Positions 44,140 through 54,301 are shown, counted from the first letter of the stretch. The stretch is DNA of 64,000 nucleotides from Skermanella stibiiresistens SB22 (GCF_000576635.1 NZ_AVFL01000017.1:104362-168361), one strand, 5' to 3'. Numbers and translations are program-made. Notes: a model not told the origin generated them from the sequence alone.

Positions 44140-45336
44140 ATGCCGCAATACGACGAGAACAGCCGCGGCCCCTTAGATGGGGTGAGGATACTCGACCTCT
44201 CCCGATTGGTCGCCGGCAACATGGTCACCCATGTGCTGGCCGACCAAGGGGCCGACGTGATCAAGGTGGAGCACCCGCAGAAGGGCGACGACCTGCGCAA
44301 CTGGCGCGTCGAGGGCGTCGAGATCTACTGGAAGGTCTATTCCCGCAACAAGCGCAGCATGGCGCTCGACATCAAGACCGACAGCGGCAAGGACATCCTG
44401 CTGCGCTTGGTCGAGACCGCCGACGTCATCGTGGAGAACTTCGTTCCCGGCACGCTGGAGCGCTGGAACCTCGGGCCTGATGTGCTGCACCAGCGCAATC
44501 CCGGCTTGGTCATCCTCCGCATCTCCGGCTGGGGCCAGACCGGCCCCTACGCCAAGCGGCCCGGCTTCGGGACGCTGGTCGAGGCGATGTCGGGTTACGC
44601 CCACCTCAACGGCTATCCCGACCGTCCGCCGGTCCTGCCGCCGCTGGCGATGGCCGACATGGTCGCGGGTCTCTACGGCTCGTCCGCCGTGCTGGCGGCC
44701 CTGCGTCACGCCGTCCGGGGCGAGAAGGGCGGGCAGGTGATCGACCTGTCCCTGTTCGAGCCGATCTTCTCCATGATCGGGGCCGAGGCCGCGCAGTACC
44801 AGTTGACCGGCGTGCCGTCCAACCGGGCCGGCAACCAGTCGACCCACACGGCGCCGCGCAACGTCTATGTCTGCTCCGACGGCAAATACGTCGCGATGTC
44901 CGGCTCCATGCAGTCCATGGCCGAACGCATCTTCACCACCATCGGCCACCCGGAGCTGATCACCGATCCCCGGTTCCGGACCAACGACGACCGGGTCCGC
45001 CACCGCGACGAACTGGACCTGATCATCGGCGCCGTCATCGCCACGCGCACCCAGCAGCAGAACCTGGACCTGTTCGAGGCGGCGGGCGTCACCGTCGGTC
45101 CCGTCTGCTCGATCGCCGATCTAGTCGACCACCCCTTCGTCCGTGGCCGGGAGGTCATCGTCGAACTGCCCGACGAGGACATGGGAACGCTTCCCATGCA
45201 CAACGTCATTCCCCGGATGTCCGGCACGCCCGGCGGCATGCGCCGTCCGGCGCCGCGCATCGGCCAGCACAACGCCGAGATCCTGGCCGAACTCGGGATC
45301 ACCCTGGCGGACCGCGAACAGGAGATGCCGGCATGA
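44140..45336 (+). CDS. CaiB/BaiF family CoA-transferase, atypical active site
   Basis: 398-aa member of family III. The CoA-binding part has ILDLSRLVAGN and GADVIKVEHP. At the position of the catalytic aspartate, where the other two copies in this window read PGQDLL, this one reads PGFGTLVEAMSG, so G144 replaces Asp (bases 44569-44571). It may use another residue or have another role. Its stop overlaps the CitE-like start (ATGA), suggesting that a CoA ester passes from one to the other. Confidence 0.9.
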   Translation: MPQYDENSRGPLDGVRILDLSRLVAGNMVTHVLADQGADVIKVEHPQKGDDLRNWRVEGVEIYWKVYSRNKRSMALDIKTDSGKDILLRLVETADVIVENFVPGTLERWNLGPDVLHQRNPGLVILRISGWGQTGPYAKRPGFGTLVEAMSGYAHLNGYPDRPPVLPPLAMADMVAGLYGSSAVLAALRHAVRGEKGGQVIDLSLFEPIFSMIGAEAAQYQLTGVPSNRAGNQSTHTAPRNVYVCSDGKYVAMSGSMQSMAERIFTTIGHPELITDPRFRTNDDRVRHRDELDLIIGAVIATRTQQQNLDLFEAAGVTVGPVCSIADLVDHPFVRGREVIVELPDEDMGTLPMHNVIPRMSGTPGGMRRPAPRIGQHNAEILAELGITLADREQEMPA

Positions 45337-46265
45337 CCCAGGCTTTCGCAACCAAGACGCTGCCGATCTGGCGCTCGATGCTGTTCGTTCCCGTCAACAA
45401 CGAACGGTTCCTCGCCAGCGCTCCCAAGCGGGGCGCCGACGTCATCCAGCTCGATCTGGAGGACAGCATCCCGCCCGACCAGAAGGTCGAGGCGCGCGGC
45501 ATGGTCCGCGCCGCCGCCGCCCGGCTGGCCGCCGAGGGCGTCCAGGTCGTGGTCCGGATCAACCGGCCGTGGCGCCAAGCCATCGCCGACATCGAGTCCA
45601 GCGTCTGCGCCGAGGTCATGGCGCTGACGCTGCCCAAGGTGCCGGACGCCAGCCATATCCGCGCCGTCGGCGAGATCCTGGACGAGCTGGAATTCGAGCG
45701 TGGTCTGCCCCGGGGTCACACCGGCCTTGTCGCGATGATCGAGACCGCCGACGGCTTGGGCGAGATGCGCGCCATCGCCGGGGCGCCGCGCGTCCTCGGC
45801 ATCACGGTCGGCGCCGAGGATCTGGCGGTCTCCATGGGCATGGTGCCCGACGCCCGCAGCCTCTACGTCCCCAACGTCATGGCGGTGGCCGCCGCGCGGG
45901 CTGCCGGTTGCCTGCCGATTGGCTATGTCGGTTCGGTGGCGGACTACACCGACCTGGACCAGTACCGCCGCGTCATCCAGGAGGCGCGCCGGCTGGGTTT
46001 CGAGGGTGGCTTCTGCATCCATCCCGACCAAGTGGCGATCCTCAACGAGGCCTTCGCCCCCTCCGCCCAGGAGGTCCAGGACGCGGAGGAGGTCGTGGCG
46101 GCCTTCGAGGCCGGCCTGCGCGAGGGCAGGGGCGCCGTCCGCCACAAGGGTCGCATGCTCGACCTTCCCGTGGTCGACCAGTCGCGGGCGGTGCTGACCC
46201 GGCACCGGGCGATATCCGGATTAGCCGTGGACAGGGGGGGCACCCGCTCACCAGATAAGGCCTGA
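45333..46265 (+). CDS. HpcH/HpaI aldolase / citrate lyase beta-like (CitE family) protein
   Basis: 310-aa CoA-linked lyase of the malyl-CoA/citramalyl-CoA lyase group. RSMLFVPVNNERF at the N-terminus, LDLEDS with the Mg-binding acids, an Arg in VRINRP, MIETADG, GAEDL and the late GFCIHPDQV are the usual motifs. It should split (or make) a 3-hydroxyacyl-CoA to acetyl-CoA or propionyl-CoA plus an oxo acid. Next to a CoA-transferase this is the arrangement of mesaconate/itaconate/hydroxyacid pathways; the actual substrate is unknown. Confidence 0.92.
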   Translation: MTQAFATKTLPIWRSMLFVPVNNERFLASAPKRGADVIQLDLEDSIPPDQKVEARGMVRAAAARLAAEGVQVVVRINRPWRQAIADIESSVCAEVMALTLPKVPDASHIRAVGEILDELEFERGLPRGHTGLVAMIETADGLGEMRAIAGAPRVLGITVGAEDLAVSMGMVPDARSLYVPNVMAVAAARAAGCLPIGYVGSVADYTDLDQYRRVIQEARRLGFEGGFCIHPDQVAILNEAFAPSAQEVQDAEEVVAAFEAGLREGRGAVRHKGRMLDLPVVDQSRAVLTRHRAISGLAVDRGGTRSPDKA

Positions 46266-46300
46266 CTTAACGGAACACGCCTGGGACGCCGCCGCCGCCG

Positions 46301-47233
46301 ATGGATCTTCGCCAACTCAGGTACTTCCTCGCCGTCGCGGAACATGGCTCCATCCTCAAGGCATCGCAGGCGCTGCGCGTGGCCCAGCCCTCGATCAGCA
46401 CCCATCTGCGCAACCTGGAGGAGGAGTTCGGCGTCGTCCTGTTCGAGCGCTCGGCCCGCGGCGTGGTGGCGACCAGCGAGGGGCAGGAACTGATCCGCCA
46501 CGCCCGGCTGATCCTCAAATCGGCCGACGACGCGCGGGAAAGCCTTCGGTCACGCTCCGACAGTCCCGTAGGCCGCGTGACCTTCGCGATCCCGACCTCG
46601 CTGGTGACGATCCTGGCGGTTCCGTTGATCGAGCGGACCCAGGTGGAGCTGCCCAACGTGACGTTGCGGGTCGTCGAGAGCATGAGCGGCTATATCGCGC
46701 AGTGGTTGCTGGAGGGGCAGGTCGATGTCGGCCTGCTCTACGGCGCCCAGCCGAACTCCGGCATCGACAGCACCAAGCTCCTGACCGAGGAGCTATACCT
46801 CGCCGGTCGTGACGAGGCCTCGCTGGCCGGCATCGCGGAGAGCGGCGACGCGCCGTTCCACCGGCTGGAGCCGCTCAAATTCGTCCTGCCGGGGAGGGAG
46901 CACGGCCTCCGCTCCCTGGTCGAGCAATCGGCCCGGCGGGCCGGCATCAGCCTGAACGTGACGATCGAGATCGACGCCTTCAGCCAGATCAAGCGTCTGG
47001 TCCGACGCGGCGCCGGCCACACCATCCTGTCGCTGGCGGCCTTGGAGAGCGACGAGTCCGGCGCCGCCCTCTCGGTCGCCCGCATCGTGGAACCCGTGGT
47101 CGAACGCTCCGTCCACATCGCCCACGCCAGCAACCGACCGCTGACCCGCGCCGCCCGGGAGGTCGAACGCATCGCGGTCGGCATCCTCCGCGAGCAGGCG
47201 GGTTCCGGCTGGTGGCGCGCCAAGCTGTGGTGA
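46301..47233 (+). CDS. LysR family transcriptional regulator, Nac/Cbl-like
   Basis: 310-aa regulator. MDLRQLRYFLAVAEHGSI and ASQALRVAQPSISTHLRNLE make up the helix-turn-helix, as in the Nac/Cbl branch. The effector domain has VDVGLLYG and the charged C-terminus. It is the last gene of the operon, in the same direction, so it probably regulates the operon's promoter upstream of 38574 in trans. The ribosome site is weak. Confidence 0.92.
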   Translation: MDLRQLRYFLAVAEHGSILKASQALRVAQPSISTHLRNLEEEFGVVLFERSARGVVATSEGQELIRHARLILKSADDARESLRSRSDSPVGRVTFAIPTSLVTILAVPLIERTQVELPNVTLRVVESMSGYIAQWLLEGQVDVGLLYGAQPNSGIDSTKLLTEELYLAGRDEASLAGIAESGDAPFHRLEPLKFVLPGREHGLRSLVEQSARRAGISLNVTIEIDAFSQIKRLVRRGAGHTILSLAALESDESGAALSVARIVEPVVERSVHIAHASNRPLTRAAREVERIAVGILREQAGSGWWRAKLW

Positions 47234-47243
47234 GCCGGCGGGA

Positions 47244-47864
47244 TCAGTTCTTCCGCGTCTGCCTGGTGTAGGGCAGGGTGGCCCAGGGGCTCGACTGGAA
47301 GTAGAAGTCGATCTGTTTGCTGGCGTTGACGACACCGCCGACGATGGCTTGACCGACATTGCCGGAGCCATAGGTCGTCGGCGCGGCGCCGGTCAGATGC
47401 GTCGACAGGTCCCACAGATTCGTTTGCTGGCCGGCGCGATGGATGTAGGCGACGTCCTCGGTGTCGCCGACCGGCCAGTAATCCTCGACCCAATCGTCGC
47501 TCGCGATCCGCGGCCAGAATTCCGCCACGGTGACTGGAGCGTCGATGTGCCAGACGGGGCCGCCGCGGATCCCGAAGACCTTGCACCCGGACAGATAGTA
47601 GGTGAAGAACAAGCTGTTCACCGCCGCGCCGGAGATCGAGGACGGCTGCAACTCGGTTAGATTGCCCTGCTTCCACGGCAGCCAGAGGATGTTCGCGGGC
47701 TCGCCGGTGGTGGCCAAGTCGATCCTGATGGAGGTTCCCAGATCATGAAGGAACACGTCCAGCCGTCCGGCCGCCTTGGCGTTCAGATCGGACGAGAAAT
47801 CGACGGTCAGCGTGCCGCCGGTGGTCATCGCGGTGCGGAGTTTGTCCTGGATCGGTGTCGGCAT
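47244..47864 (-). CDS. hypothetical protein, 206 aa
   Basis: I do not recognise this family. There is no signal peptide or membrane helix. Composition and spacing suggest a beta-rich domain; Trp is unusually common (WLPWKQG, PVWHIDAP, FWPRI, DDWVEDYWPVG). The ATG at 47864 follows AAGGGGATTGCACC. It ends 10 bases from the convergent LysR gene and is divergent to nothing near; an AT-rich 170-base gap lies upstream, likely its promoter. Possible secreted effector or small binding protein, but unsupported. Confidence 0.65.
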   Translation of the reverse strand: MPTPIQDKLRTAMTTGGTLTVDFSSDLNAKAAGRLDVFLHDLGTSIRIDLATTGEPANILWLPWKQGNLTELQPSSISGAAVNSLFFTYYLSGCKVFGIRGGPVWHIDAPVTVAEFWPRIASDDWVEDYWPVGDTEDVAYIHRAGQQTNLWDLSTHLTGAAPTTYGSGNVGQAIVGGVVNASKQIDFYFQSSPWATLPYTRQTRKN

Positions 47865-48035
47865 GGTGCAATCCCCTTGGTGAGAAAAAGGGATGCTACC
47901 ACAGAGGGAAAGAGTTATCAGTTATATTGATTTTTCGAAATCTGAGTGTCCGATCTAAAATCTTAGCGAGCATTTGAGCCGATCCAGCCGAGGAGGCGAA
48001 CCTCCCCGGCCGCTCTCTCGCTCAACCCGCGGCGG

Positions 48036-49532
48036 TCAGCCGATGCGCCACAGATCCGGGCCGGTGGCGTGGATCGACTGGCCTGTGCTGTCCACCGCCA
48101 CGGTCACCGGCATGTCCTTGACCTGGAACTCGTGGATCGCCTCCATGCCCAAGTCGCCGAACGCCACGACGCGGGCCGAGGTGATCGCCTTCGACACCAG
48201 ATACGCCGCACCGCCGACGCCGACCAGCGAGACCGCCTCGTGCGCCTTGATCGCCGCGACCGCCTCCGGGCCGCGCTCCGCCTTGCCGATCATGCCGAGC
48301 AGGCCGGTGCGACTCAGCATCAGATCGGTGAAGCGGTCCATACGCGTCGCCGTGGTGGGGCCGGCCGGACCGACCGCCTCGTCGCGCACCGCGTCGACCG
48401 GGCCGACGTAGTAGATCAGCTTGCCGGTGAAGTCCAAGCCGTCGGGCAGCGGCTCGCCCCGGCCCAGCATGTCGGAGATCCGCTTGTGCGCGGCGTCGCG
48501 CCCGGTCAGCAGCGTACCGTTCAGCAGCAGCCGCTCGCCCGCGCGCCATTCCGCCACCTGTCCGCGCGTCAGGGTGTCCAGGTCGACGCGCCGCGCCGTC
48601 TCCGGTGGGTCCAGGTGAACGTCGGGCCAATCGGCCAGATCGACCGCCGGCAGGGTCGCCGGACCGCTGCCGTCCAGGGTGAAGTGGATGTGGCGGGTGG
48701 CGGCGCAGTTCGGGATCATCGCCACAGGCAGCGAGGCGGCGTGACAGGGGAAGTCGTTGATCTTGACGTCCAGCACGGTGGTCAGCCCGCCCAGGCCCTG
48801 CGCGCCGATGCCCAGCGCGTTGACCCGGTCGTGGATCGCGATCCGCAACTCCTCGACCCGGTTGCTCGGGCCGCGCTCCTTCAGCTCGTGGATGTCGATC
48901 TCGCCCATCAGCGATTCCTTCGCCAGCAGCATCGCCTTCTCGGCGCTGCCGCCGATGCCGATGCCGAGCATTCCGGGCGGACACCAGCCTGCACCCATCT
49001 TCGGCACCGCCTTCAGGACCCACTCGACCAGATCGTCCGACGGGTTCAGCGTGGTGAAGACCGCCTTGTTCTCGGACCCGCCGCCCTTGGCCGCCACCGT
49101 CACCTCGACATGGTCGCCGGGCACCACCTCCATGTGGGTGATCGCCGGGCTGTTGTCGCCGGTGTTGCGGCGAGCCCCCGCCGGGTCGGACACCATGGAC
49201 GCGCGCAGCGGATTGTCGGAATTGCGGTAGGCCTCGCGGACACCCTCGTTGACCATCTCGGCGATGCCCATGTCGGCATCCCAGCGCACGTTCATGCCGA
49301 TCTTGACGAAGGCCACGACCATGCCGGTATCCTGGCAGATTGGCCGCCGGCCTTCGGCGCACATCCGCGAATTGACCAGGATCTGGGCCATCGCGTCGCG
49401 CGCCGCCGGCGACTTCTCCCGCTCATAGGCGGCGGTCAGGGCCTTGATGAAATCCGGCGGGTGATAATACGAGATGTATTGAAGGGCGTCGGCGACGCTG
49501 GCGATGAAATCGTCTTGGCGGATGATGGTCAT
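48036..49532 (-). CDS. fumA: fumarate hydratase, class I (iron-sulfur)
   Basis: About 498 aa, a usual length for class I fumarase, which hydrates fumarate to malate in the TCA cycle with a 4Fe-4S cluster. The three cluster cysteines are visible in CQDTG, WCPPGM and PNCAATRH. The C-terminal domain (from about residue 330) carries the LTGRDAAHKRI stretch. The ATG at 49532 follows GAGGAATACC; an upstream extension is not supported. The iron-sulfur type is oxygen-sensitive; the nearby RpoE/ChrR and Pfl genes also concern redox life. Confidence 0.94.
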   Translation of the reverse strand: MTIIRQDDFIASVADALQYISYYHPPDFIKALTAAYEREKSPAARDAMAQILVNSRMCAEGRRPICQDTGMVVAFVKIGMNVRWDADMGIAEMVNEGVREAYRNSDNPLRASMVSDPAGARRNTGDNSPAITHMEVVPGDHVEVTVAAKGGGSENKAVFTTLNPSDDLVEWVLKAVPKMGAGWCPPGMLGIGIGGSAEKAMLLAKESLMGEIDIHELKERGPSNRVEELRIAIHDRVNALGIGAQGLGGLTTVLDVKINDFPCHAASLPVAMIPNCAATRHIHFTLDGSGPATLPAVDLADWPDVHLDPPETARRVDLDTLTRGQVAEWRAGERLLLNGTLLTGRDAAHKRISDMLGRGEPLPDGLDFTGKLIYYVGPVDAVRDEAVGPAGPTTATRMDRFTDLMLSRTGLLGMIGKAERGPEAVAAIKAHEAVSLVGVGGAAYLVSKAITSARVVAFGDLGMEAIHEFQVKDMPVTVAVDSTGQSIHATGPDLWRIG

Positions 49533-49605
49533 GGTATTCCTCGGTCGAAAGTCGGGGCCACCATACTCCATCGCTAACCCAAAATCGCCTCATTAGCACC
49601 CGCCG

Positions 49606-50310
49606 TCACGCTTCCGCCTCCAATCTTTCCACCGGCTGCGCCAGCATCCGGTAGCAGACGCACCCATCGTCACCGGCGACGACCGTGTGGATCGTGCCAC
49701 CGTCGAATTCACTGAGATCGCCCTCGGAGAAACGGCCTCCCGGACCGGTCCAGGCGCTGGCCTCCTCCGTGAATCGGCCCTGGATCACCAGGATCAACTC
49801 CTGGTCGGGATGCCGATGGGTCGGCAGCACCGATCCCGGCCGCATCCGCAGGATCTCCGCCACGGCGGGCGGCTGGGCGATGTCCAGGCGAAGCGCCTCG
49901 ATACCGTCGGCCAGCGTGATCCAGCCCGTCCGTACCGCCGTCCGCGCGATATAGGATCGCAGCGGTTCCGGGATCGTCAGCCCCTCCAACCCCCACTCGG
50001 CCAGGGAGTTCGCCGTCACGGGAGCCGGGGTCGCGCCCTCGGCCGAACCCTCATCGATTCTGGACAACAGGGTCTCCAGCACGCCGTCACCGTCAGCGGC
50101 GGGAGTGTCCGCTGGCGCTGGCGGCAAATCAGCCAGCAGCACGCCCCCGACCTCCTCCAGCAAGGCGCTGTCGCGCCGACACGCCGGGCAGTAGGCCAGA
50201 TGGGTCGCCACCGCCAGCGCCTCGGGCTCGCGCAAGCTGCCCGCCGCGTAGCTGACCAGGATATCTTCCGGAGGGTGATGGGCCGGAGGTTGATGGTATA
50301 GCCCGCTCAA
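49606..50310 (-). CDS. chrR: ChrR-type cupin anti-sigma factor
   Basis: 234-aa zinc anti-sigma factor. The N-terminal ZAS-like domain has HLAYCPACR, the zinc-binding His and Cys-x2-Cys, which holds the ECF sigma factor. The C-terminal cupin domain (about 140-225) has HRHPDQE and a later His (GGTIHTV), where ChrR of Rhodobacter senses singlet oxygen. Its start overlaps the sigma factor stop (ATGA), the usual order. Role: release RpoE under photo-oxidative or related stress. Confidence 0.93.
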   Translation of the reverse strand: MSGLYHQPPAHHPPEDILVSYAAGSLREPEALAVATHLAYCPACRRDSALLEEVGGVLLADLPPAPADTPAADGDGVLETLLSRIDEGSAEGATPAPVTANSLAEWGLEGLTIPEPLRSYIARTAVRTGWITLADGIEALRLDIAQPPAVAEILRMRPGSVLPTHRHPDQELILVIQGRFTEEASAWTGPGGRFSEGDLSEFDGGTIHTVVAGDDGCVCYRMLAQPVERLEAEA

Positions 50311-50888
50311 GTCGCCTCCTCCAATGCAAGTCGAAGCCGCGCGAAGGCAAGCCTGAGTCGTGATTTCACCGTTCCCAGAGGCAGACCGCTCTCCTCGGCG
50401 TAGTCCCCCTGGGATCTATCCCGGAAAAAGGTTTCGAACAGGGCCTCCTCCTGTTCCTTGGGCAGATCCTCGATCGCCCGCAGCAGTTTCGCCCCCAACT
50501 CGAGCCGGCCCAGCGCCGTCTCGGCGTCCTCGCCCTCGACTGGGCGCAGCGCCGGATCATGGGGGTCCAGCTCCGGCCGACGCTCGGTCCGAAGCAGGTC
50601 GATTCGCCGGTTCCGCGCGATGGTGAAGATCCAGGCGGCCGGGCTGGCCCTATCGGGATCGTAGTCTCCAGCCTTCCGCCAGACGGTCAGCATGACGTCC
50701 TGGATGATCTCGTCCGCGACACCGGACGGTGCTCCAGCCCGCAGCAGGAACACCCTGATCCGGGGGGCGAAATGGTGGAACAGCGCCGCGAAGGCCCGCC
50801 GGTCTCCAGCCGCGACGGCGCGCAGGAGATTCCCCTGGTCGGAAGGTGTCTGGACGGAAGGTTCCGCGGAAGGTCCTTCCGAATTCAC
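50307..50888 (-). CDS. rpoE: ECF sigma factor RpoE (ChrR-controlled type)
   Basis: 193-aa sigma-70 family protein. Region 2 has DEIIQDVMLTVWRKA and WIFTIARNRRIDLLR; region 4 has LPKEQEEALFETFF and GLPLGTVKSRLRLAF. With the overlapping ChrR gene it fits the ECF11-type pair. The likely start is GTG at 50888, with AGGGGAAA some distance upstream. I see no clear copy of the TGATCC-N18-TAAG promoter upstream, so autoregulation is not shown here. Confidence 0.93.
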   Translation of the reverse strand: MNSEGPSAEPSVQTPSDQGNLLRAVAAGDRRAFAALFHHFAPRIRVFLLRAGAPSGVADEIIQDVMLTVWRKAGDYDPDRASPAAWIFTIARNRRIDLLRTERRPELDPHDPALRPVEGEDAETALGRLELGAKLLRAIEDLPKEQEEALFETFFRDRSQGDYAEESGLPLGTVKSRLRLAFARLRLALEEAT

Positions 50889-51000
50889 AGCTGACGTTTC
50901 CCCTGTCGGGCCATTCCAAAATCACTTCATGCCTGATCCTCCTGCAACAGGCGGCGCGGTGATATTGTTCATTTCCGGATAAAGGCAACCCACCAAGCTG

Positions 51001-51807
51001 TCAGGGCACCACCAGCCCCGCCGCGCGGAAGATCCCGCGCACCCGGTCGGTCAACTCGGCTGACGGCGGCTGGGTGTCGCCCAGACGATAGGGCCGGCCG
51101 AGATCGCGCCACTTTTGTTCGCCCATCTTGTGGAACGGCAGCACGTCCACCCGCTCGACGGTGCCAAGACCGGCGGCGAATTCCGCCAGCGCCGTGATCT
51201 CCGCGATATCGTCGGTCAGTCCCGGCACCAGCACATAGCGCAGCCAGACCGGCTTTCCCAGCGATGCCAGCCGCTCGGCGAATTCCAGTGTTGGGCGCAA
51301 CGCGGCACCGGTCACCTTTCGATAGGTTGCTTCCGTGAACGCCTTTATGTCCAGAAGCACCAGATCCACGTCGGCCAGCAGGTAATCGTCGGCGTGGGCG
51401 CCCAGGAAGCCCGAGGTGTCCAGCGCGGTGTGCAGGCCCAAATCCTTGCACCCGCGCAGGATCGCGGCGCAGAACTCCGGCTGGACCAGCGGCTCGCCGC
51501 CGCTCAAGGTCACCCCGCCATGACCATGGCGCAGGAAACCCGCCGTCGCCGCGATGTCGGCCACCACTTCCGCCGCCGTTGTCGGGGTGCCGTCGTGCAT
51601 GTGCTGGGTGTCGGGGTTATGGCAATACTGGCAGCGGAGTGGACACCCGGCCAGGAACACCACATACCGCACGCCGGGGCCATCCACCGTGCCGGCGGTC
51701 TCGACCGAGTGGACCCAGCCGGACACCCGTCCGGCCAGTCGGCCAGCGGCGGCCGTCCCGACGGGAACCGCCGCCGCCAATTCGGCCCTGAAGTCAGTGT
51801 AGGGCAT
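51001..51807 (-). CDS. pflA: pyruvate formate-lyase activating enzyme
   Basis: 268-aa radical SAM enzyme that places the glycyl radical on PflB. The cluster motif is CPLRCQYC, with the usual spacing CxxxCxxC, followed by [10 protein letters not shown] and LDIKAF. The N-terminus is longer than in E. coli by about 20 residues. Its start lies 14 bases inside the end of pflB, so the two are translated together. It works only without oxygen. Confidence 0.94.
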   Translation of the reverse strand: MPYTDFRAELAAAVPVGTAAAGRLAGRVSGWVHSVETAGTVDGPGVRYVVFLAGCPLRCQYCHNPDTQHMHDGTPTTAAEVVADIAATAGFLRHGHGGVTLSGGEPLVQPEFCAAILRGCKDLGLHTALDTSGFLGAHADDYLLADVDLVLLDIKAFTEATYRKVTGAALRPTLEFAERLASLGKPVWLRYVLVPGLTDDIAEITALAEFAAGLGTVERVDVLPFHKMGEQKWRDLGRPYRLGDTQPPSAELTDRVRGIFRAAGLVVP

Positions 51808-54079
51808 GGAACGTGCGCGACACGACGTCCAGTTGCTGCTCCCGCGTCAGCTTGATGAAGTTCACCGCGTAGCCGGACACCCGGATCGTCAGCTGCGGAT
51901 AAAGTTCCGGATGGTCCATGGCGTGCAGCAGCGTCTCGCGGTCGAACACGTTGACGTTGATGTGGTGTCCGCCCTGCGCGACATAGCCATCCAGCATCCC
52001 GACCAGATTGGCGACCCGTTCCTCCTGCGTCGGCCCCAAGGCGCCGGGCACGATGGTGAAGGTGTACGAGATGCCGTCCTGCGCGTGGGCATAGGGCAGC
52101 TTGGCGACCGACGCCATCGATGCGATGGCGCCCTTGCGGTCGCGGCCATGCATCGGGTTGGCTCCCGGAGCGAAGGGCTGTCCCGCCTTGCGGCCATCCG
52201 GCGTGTTGCCGGTCTTCTTGCCATAGACGACGTTGGACGTGATGGTCAGCACCGACTGGGTCGGCACGGCGCCCCGATAGGTCTTCTGCTTCCGCAGCAT
52301 CGCCATGAAGGTCTCGACCGCCCAGACCGCGATGCCGTCGACCCGGTCGTCGTTGTTGCCGAACGCCGGATAATCGCCCTCGACCACGTAGTCGGTCGCC
52401 AGCCCGCGCTCGTCGCGCACCACCTTGACGGTCGCGTGTTTCATCGCCGACAGGCTATCGGCCACCACCGACAGGCCCGCGATGCCGCACGCCATGGTCC
52501 GCAGCACGTCGCGGTCGTGCAGCGCCATCTCCAGCCGCTCGTACATGTATTTGTCGTGCATGAAGTGGATGGCGTTCAGCGTGTTCATATAGGCCCTGGC
52601 CAGCCACTCCATCATCGGCACCAGCCTCGCCATGACCTCGTCATGGTCGAGCGTGTCGCCGGTGATCGGGGCGAAGGCCGGGCCGATCTGCTCGCCAGAG
52701 ACCTCGTCCCGGCCACCGTTGATGGCGTAGAGCATCGTCTTGGCGAGGTTGGCCCGCGCGCCGAAGAACTGCATCTGCTTGCCGATCCGCATGGCCGACA
52801 CACAGCAGGCGATGCCATAATCGTCGCCCCAGTAATCGCGCATCAGGTCGTCGCTCTCGTATTGCAGCGAGCAGGTCCTGATCGAGGTCTCGGCGCAGAA
52901 CCGCTTGAAGCCGTCGGGCAGCCGCTCCGACCACAGCACGGTCAGGTTCGGCTCGGGCGCCGGACCCAGGTTGTGCAGGGTCTGGAGCATGCGGAAGCTG
53001 TTGCGCGTCACCAGCGTGCGCCCGTCCAGCGCCATGCCGCCCAGGCACTCGGTCACCCAAGTCGGATCGCCCGAGAACAGCTGGTCGTATTCGGGGGTGC
53101 GCAGGAACCGCACCAGACGCAGTTTGACCACGAACTGGTCGATCAACTCCTGCGCCACGTCCTCGGTCAGCACGCCGTCGCGCAGGTCGCGCTCGATGTA
53201 GATGTCCAGGAAGCTGGAGACGCGGCCCAGCGACATGGCGGCGCCGTTGGCCTCCTTGACGGCGGCCAGATAGGCTAGATAGGTCCACTGCACCGCCTCG
53301 CGGGCGTCGGCTGCCGGCCGGGTCACGTCGAAGCCGTAGCGGGCCGCCATCACGACCAGCTCCTCCAGCGCCCGGATCTGCTCGGAGATTTCCTCGCGCA
53401 GCCGGATCGTTTCCTCGGCGATTTGGTCGAGTTCCAGCGATTTGAACTGAACCATCTTGTCGTCGATCAGCCGCCCGACGCCGTACAGCGCCACGCGGCG
53501 ATAGTCGCCGATGATCCGGCCGCGGCCGTAGCTGTCGGGTAGCCCGGTGATGACGCCCGATTTCCGGCACCGGGTCATCTCCTCGGTGTAGACATCGAAC
53601 ACGCCGTCGTTGTGGGTCTTGCGGATGCCGGGAAACACCTCGCCCAGCTTGGGCGACGGCTTGAAGCCATAGGCCTCCAGCCCGTTCTTGACCATGCGCC
53701 AGCCGCCGAACGGCATGATCGCGCGCTTCAGCGGCTTATCGGTCTGAAGCCCGACGATCACCTCCAGCTCACGGTCGATATAGCCCGGCGCGTGCGAGAT
53801 GATCGAGGACAGCGTCTCGGTGTCGGCGTCCAGTACCCCACCCGCGGCGGCGCGCTCCCGCTTCAGCAGCTCGGACACTTCCAGCCACAGCGACTTGGTC
53901 CTGCCGCTGGCACCCGCCAGGAAACCGGCGTCACCCTCATAGGGGTGGACGTTCCGCAGGATGAAGTCCCGGACATCGACCGCGTGCCGCCAAGCCGTCC
54001 CGGCGAAACCCCTCCAAGGGTCGAGAGCCGCCGCGTCCCGCTGGTCCACGGCACCGTCTTCCGCCAACATCCTATCCAT
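51794..54079 (-). CDS. pflB: formate C-acetyltransferase (pyruvate formate-lyase)
   Basis: About 761 aa, the usual length (E. coli 760). It splits pyruvate with CoA to acetyl-CoA and formate in anaerobic growth. The catalytic cysteine pair is in IACCVSAM, and the glycine that carries the radical is in RVSGYAVNF near the C-terminus. [12 protein letters not shown] and [16 protein letters not shown] are well conserved. Start ATG 54079 has GGAAGG upstream. An FNR-like box lies about 108 bases before the start, consistent with anaerobic induction. Confidence 0.95.
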   Translation of the reverse strand: MDRMLAEDGAVDQRDAAALDPWRGFAGTAWRHAVDVRDFILRNVHPYEGDAGFLAGASGRTKSLWLEVSELLKRERAAAGGVLDADTETLSSIISHAPGYIDRELEVIVGLQTDKPLKRAIMPFGGWRMVKNGLEAYGFKPSPKLGEVFPGIRKTHNDGVFDVYTEEMTRCRKSGVITGLPDSYGRGRIIGDYRRVALYGVGRLIDDKMVQFKSLELDQIAEETIRLREEISEQIRALEELVVMAARYGFDVTRPAADAREAVQWTYLAYLAAVKEANGAAMSLGRVSSFLDIYIERDLRDGVLTEDVAQELIDQFVVKLRLVRFLRTPEYDQLFSGDPTWVTECLGGMALDGRTLVTRNSFRMLQTLHNLGPAPEPNLTVLWSERLPDGFKRFCAETSIRTCSLQYESDDLMRDYWGDDYGIACCVSAMRIGKQMQFFGARANLAKTMLYAINGGRDEVSGEQIGPAFAPITGDTLDHDEVMARLVPMMEWLARAYMNTLNAIHFMHDKYMYERLEMALHDRDVLRTMACGIAGLSVVADSLSAMKHATVKVVRDERGLATDYVVEGDYPAFGNNDDRVDGIAVWAVETFMAMLRKQKTYRGAVPTQSVLTITSNVVYGKKTGNTPDGRKAGQPFAPGANPMHGRDRKGAIASMASVAKLPYAHAQDGISYTFTIVPGALGPTQEERVANLVGMLDGYVAQGGHHINVNVFDRETLLHAMDHPELYPQLTIRVSGYAVNFIKLTREQQLDVVSRTFHALH

Positions 54080-54180
54080 CGTCCCAACCTTCCGGTTCGT
54101 CCGCTTATTCATCCGGCGCGGAATCCGCCGCGCCAGGAAGCGTATTCCCCCAACGATACGGCCAATCCGCCCGCATCGTT

Positions 54181-54194
54181 TTGACACAGGTCAA
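54181..54194 (-). promoter_or_regulatory. FNR/Anr-type box upstream of pflB
   Basis: TTGAC-N4-GTCAA is a perfect palindrome of the FNR family type (consensus TTGAT-N4-ATCAA), centred about 108 bases upstream of the pflB start. FNR-class regulators activate pfl in many bacteria, so this is the likely anaerobic activation site. Confidence 0.65.
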
Positions 54195-54301
54195 GCGGTC
54201 GCCGGTTTGTGATGGGAAAGCTATATGACCGTCAGGCAGGCACGGCGGTGCCTCGTCACCGCGTTTCCCACACTTGATCCGGTGGGCGATGCCTTTATGG
54301 C

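Noticed and set aside
50889..51000. RpoE autoregulated promoter upstream of rpoE
   Set aside because: Searched by eye for TGATCC-N18-TAAG on the minus strand; no acceptable match.
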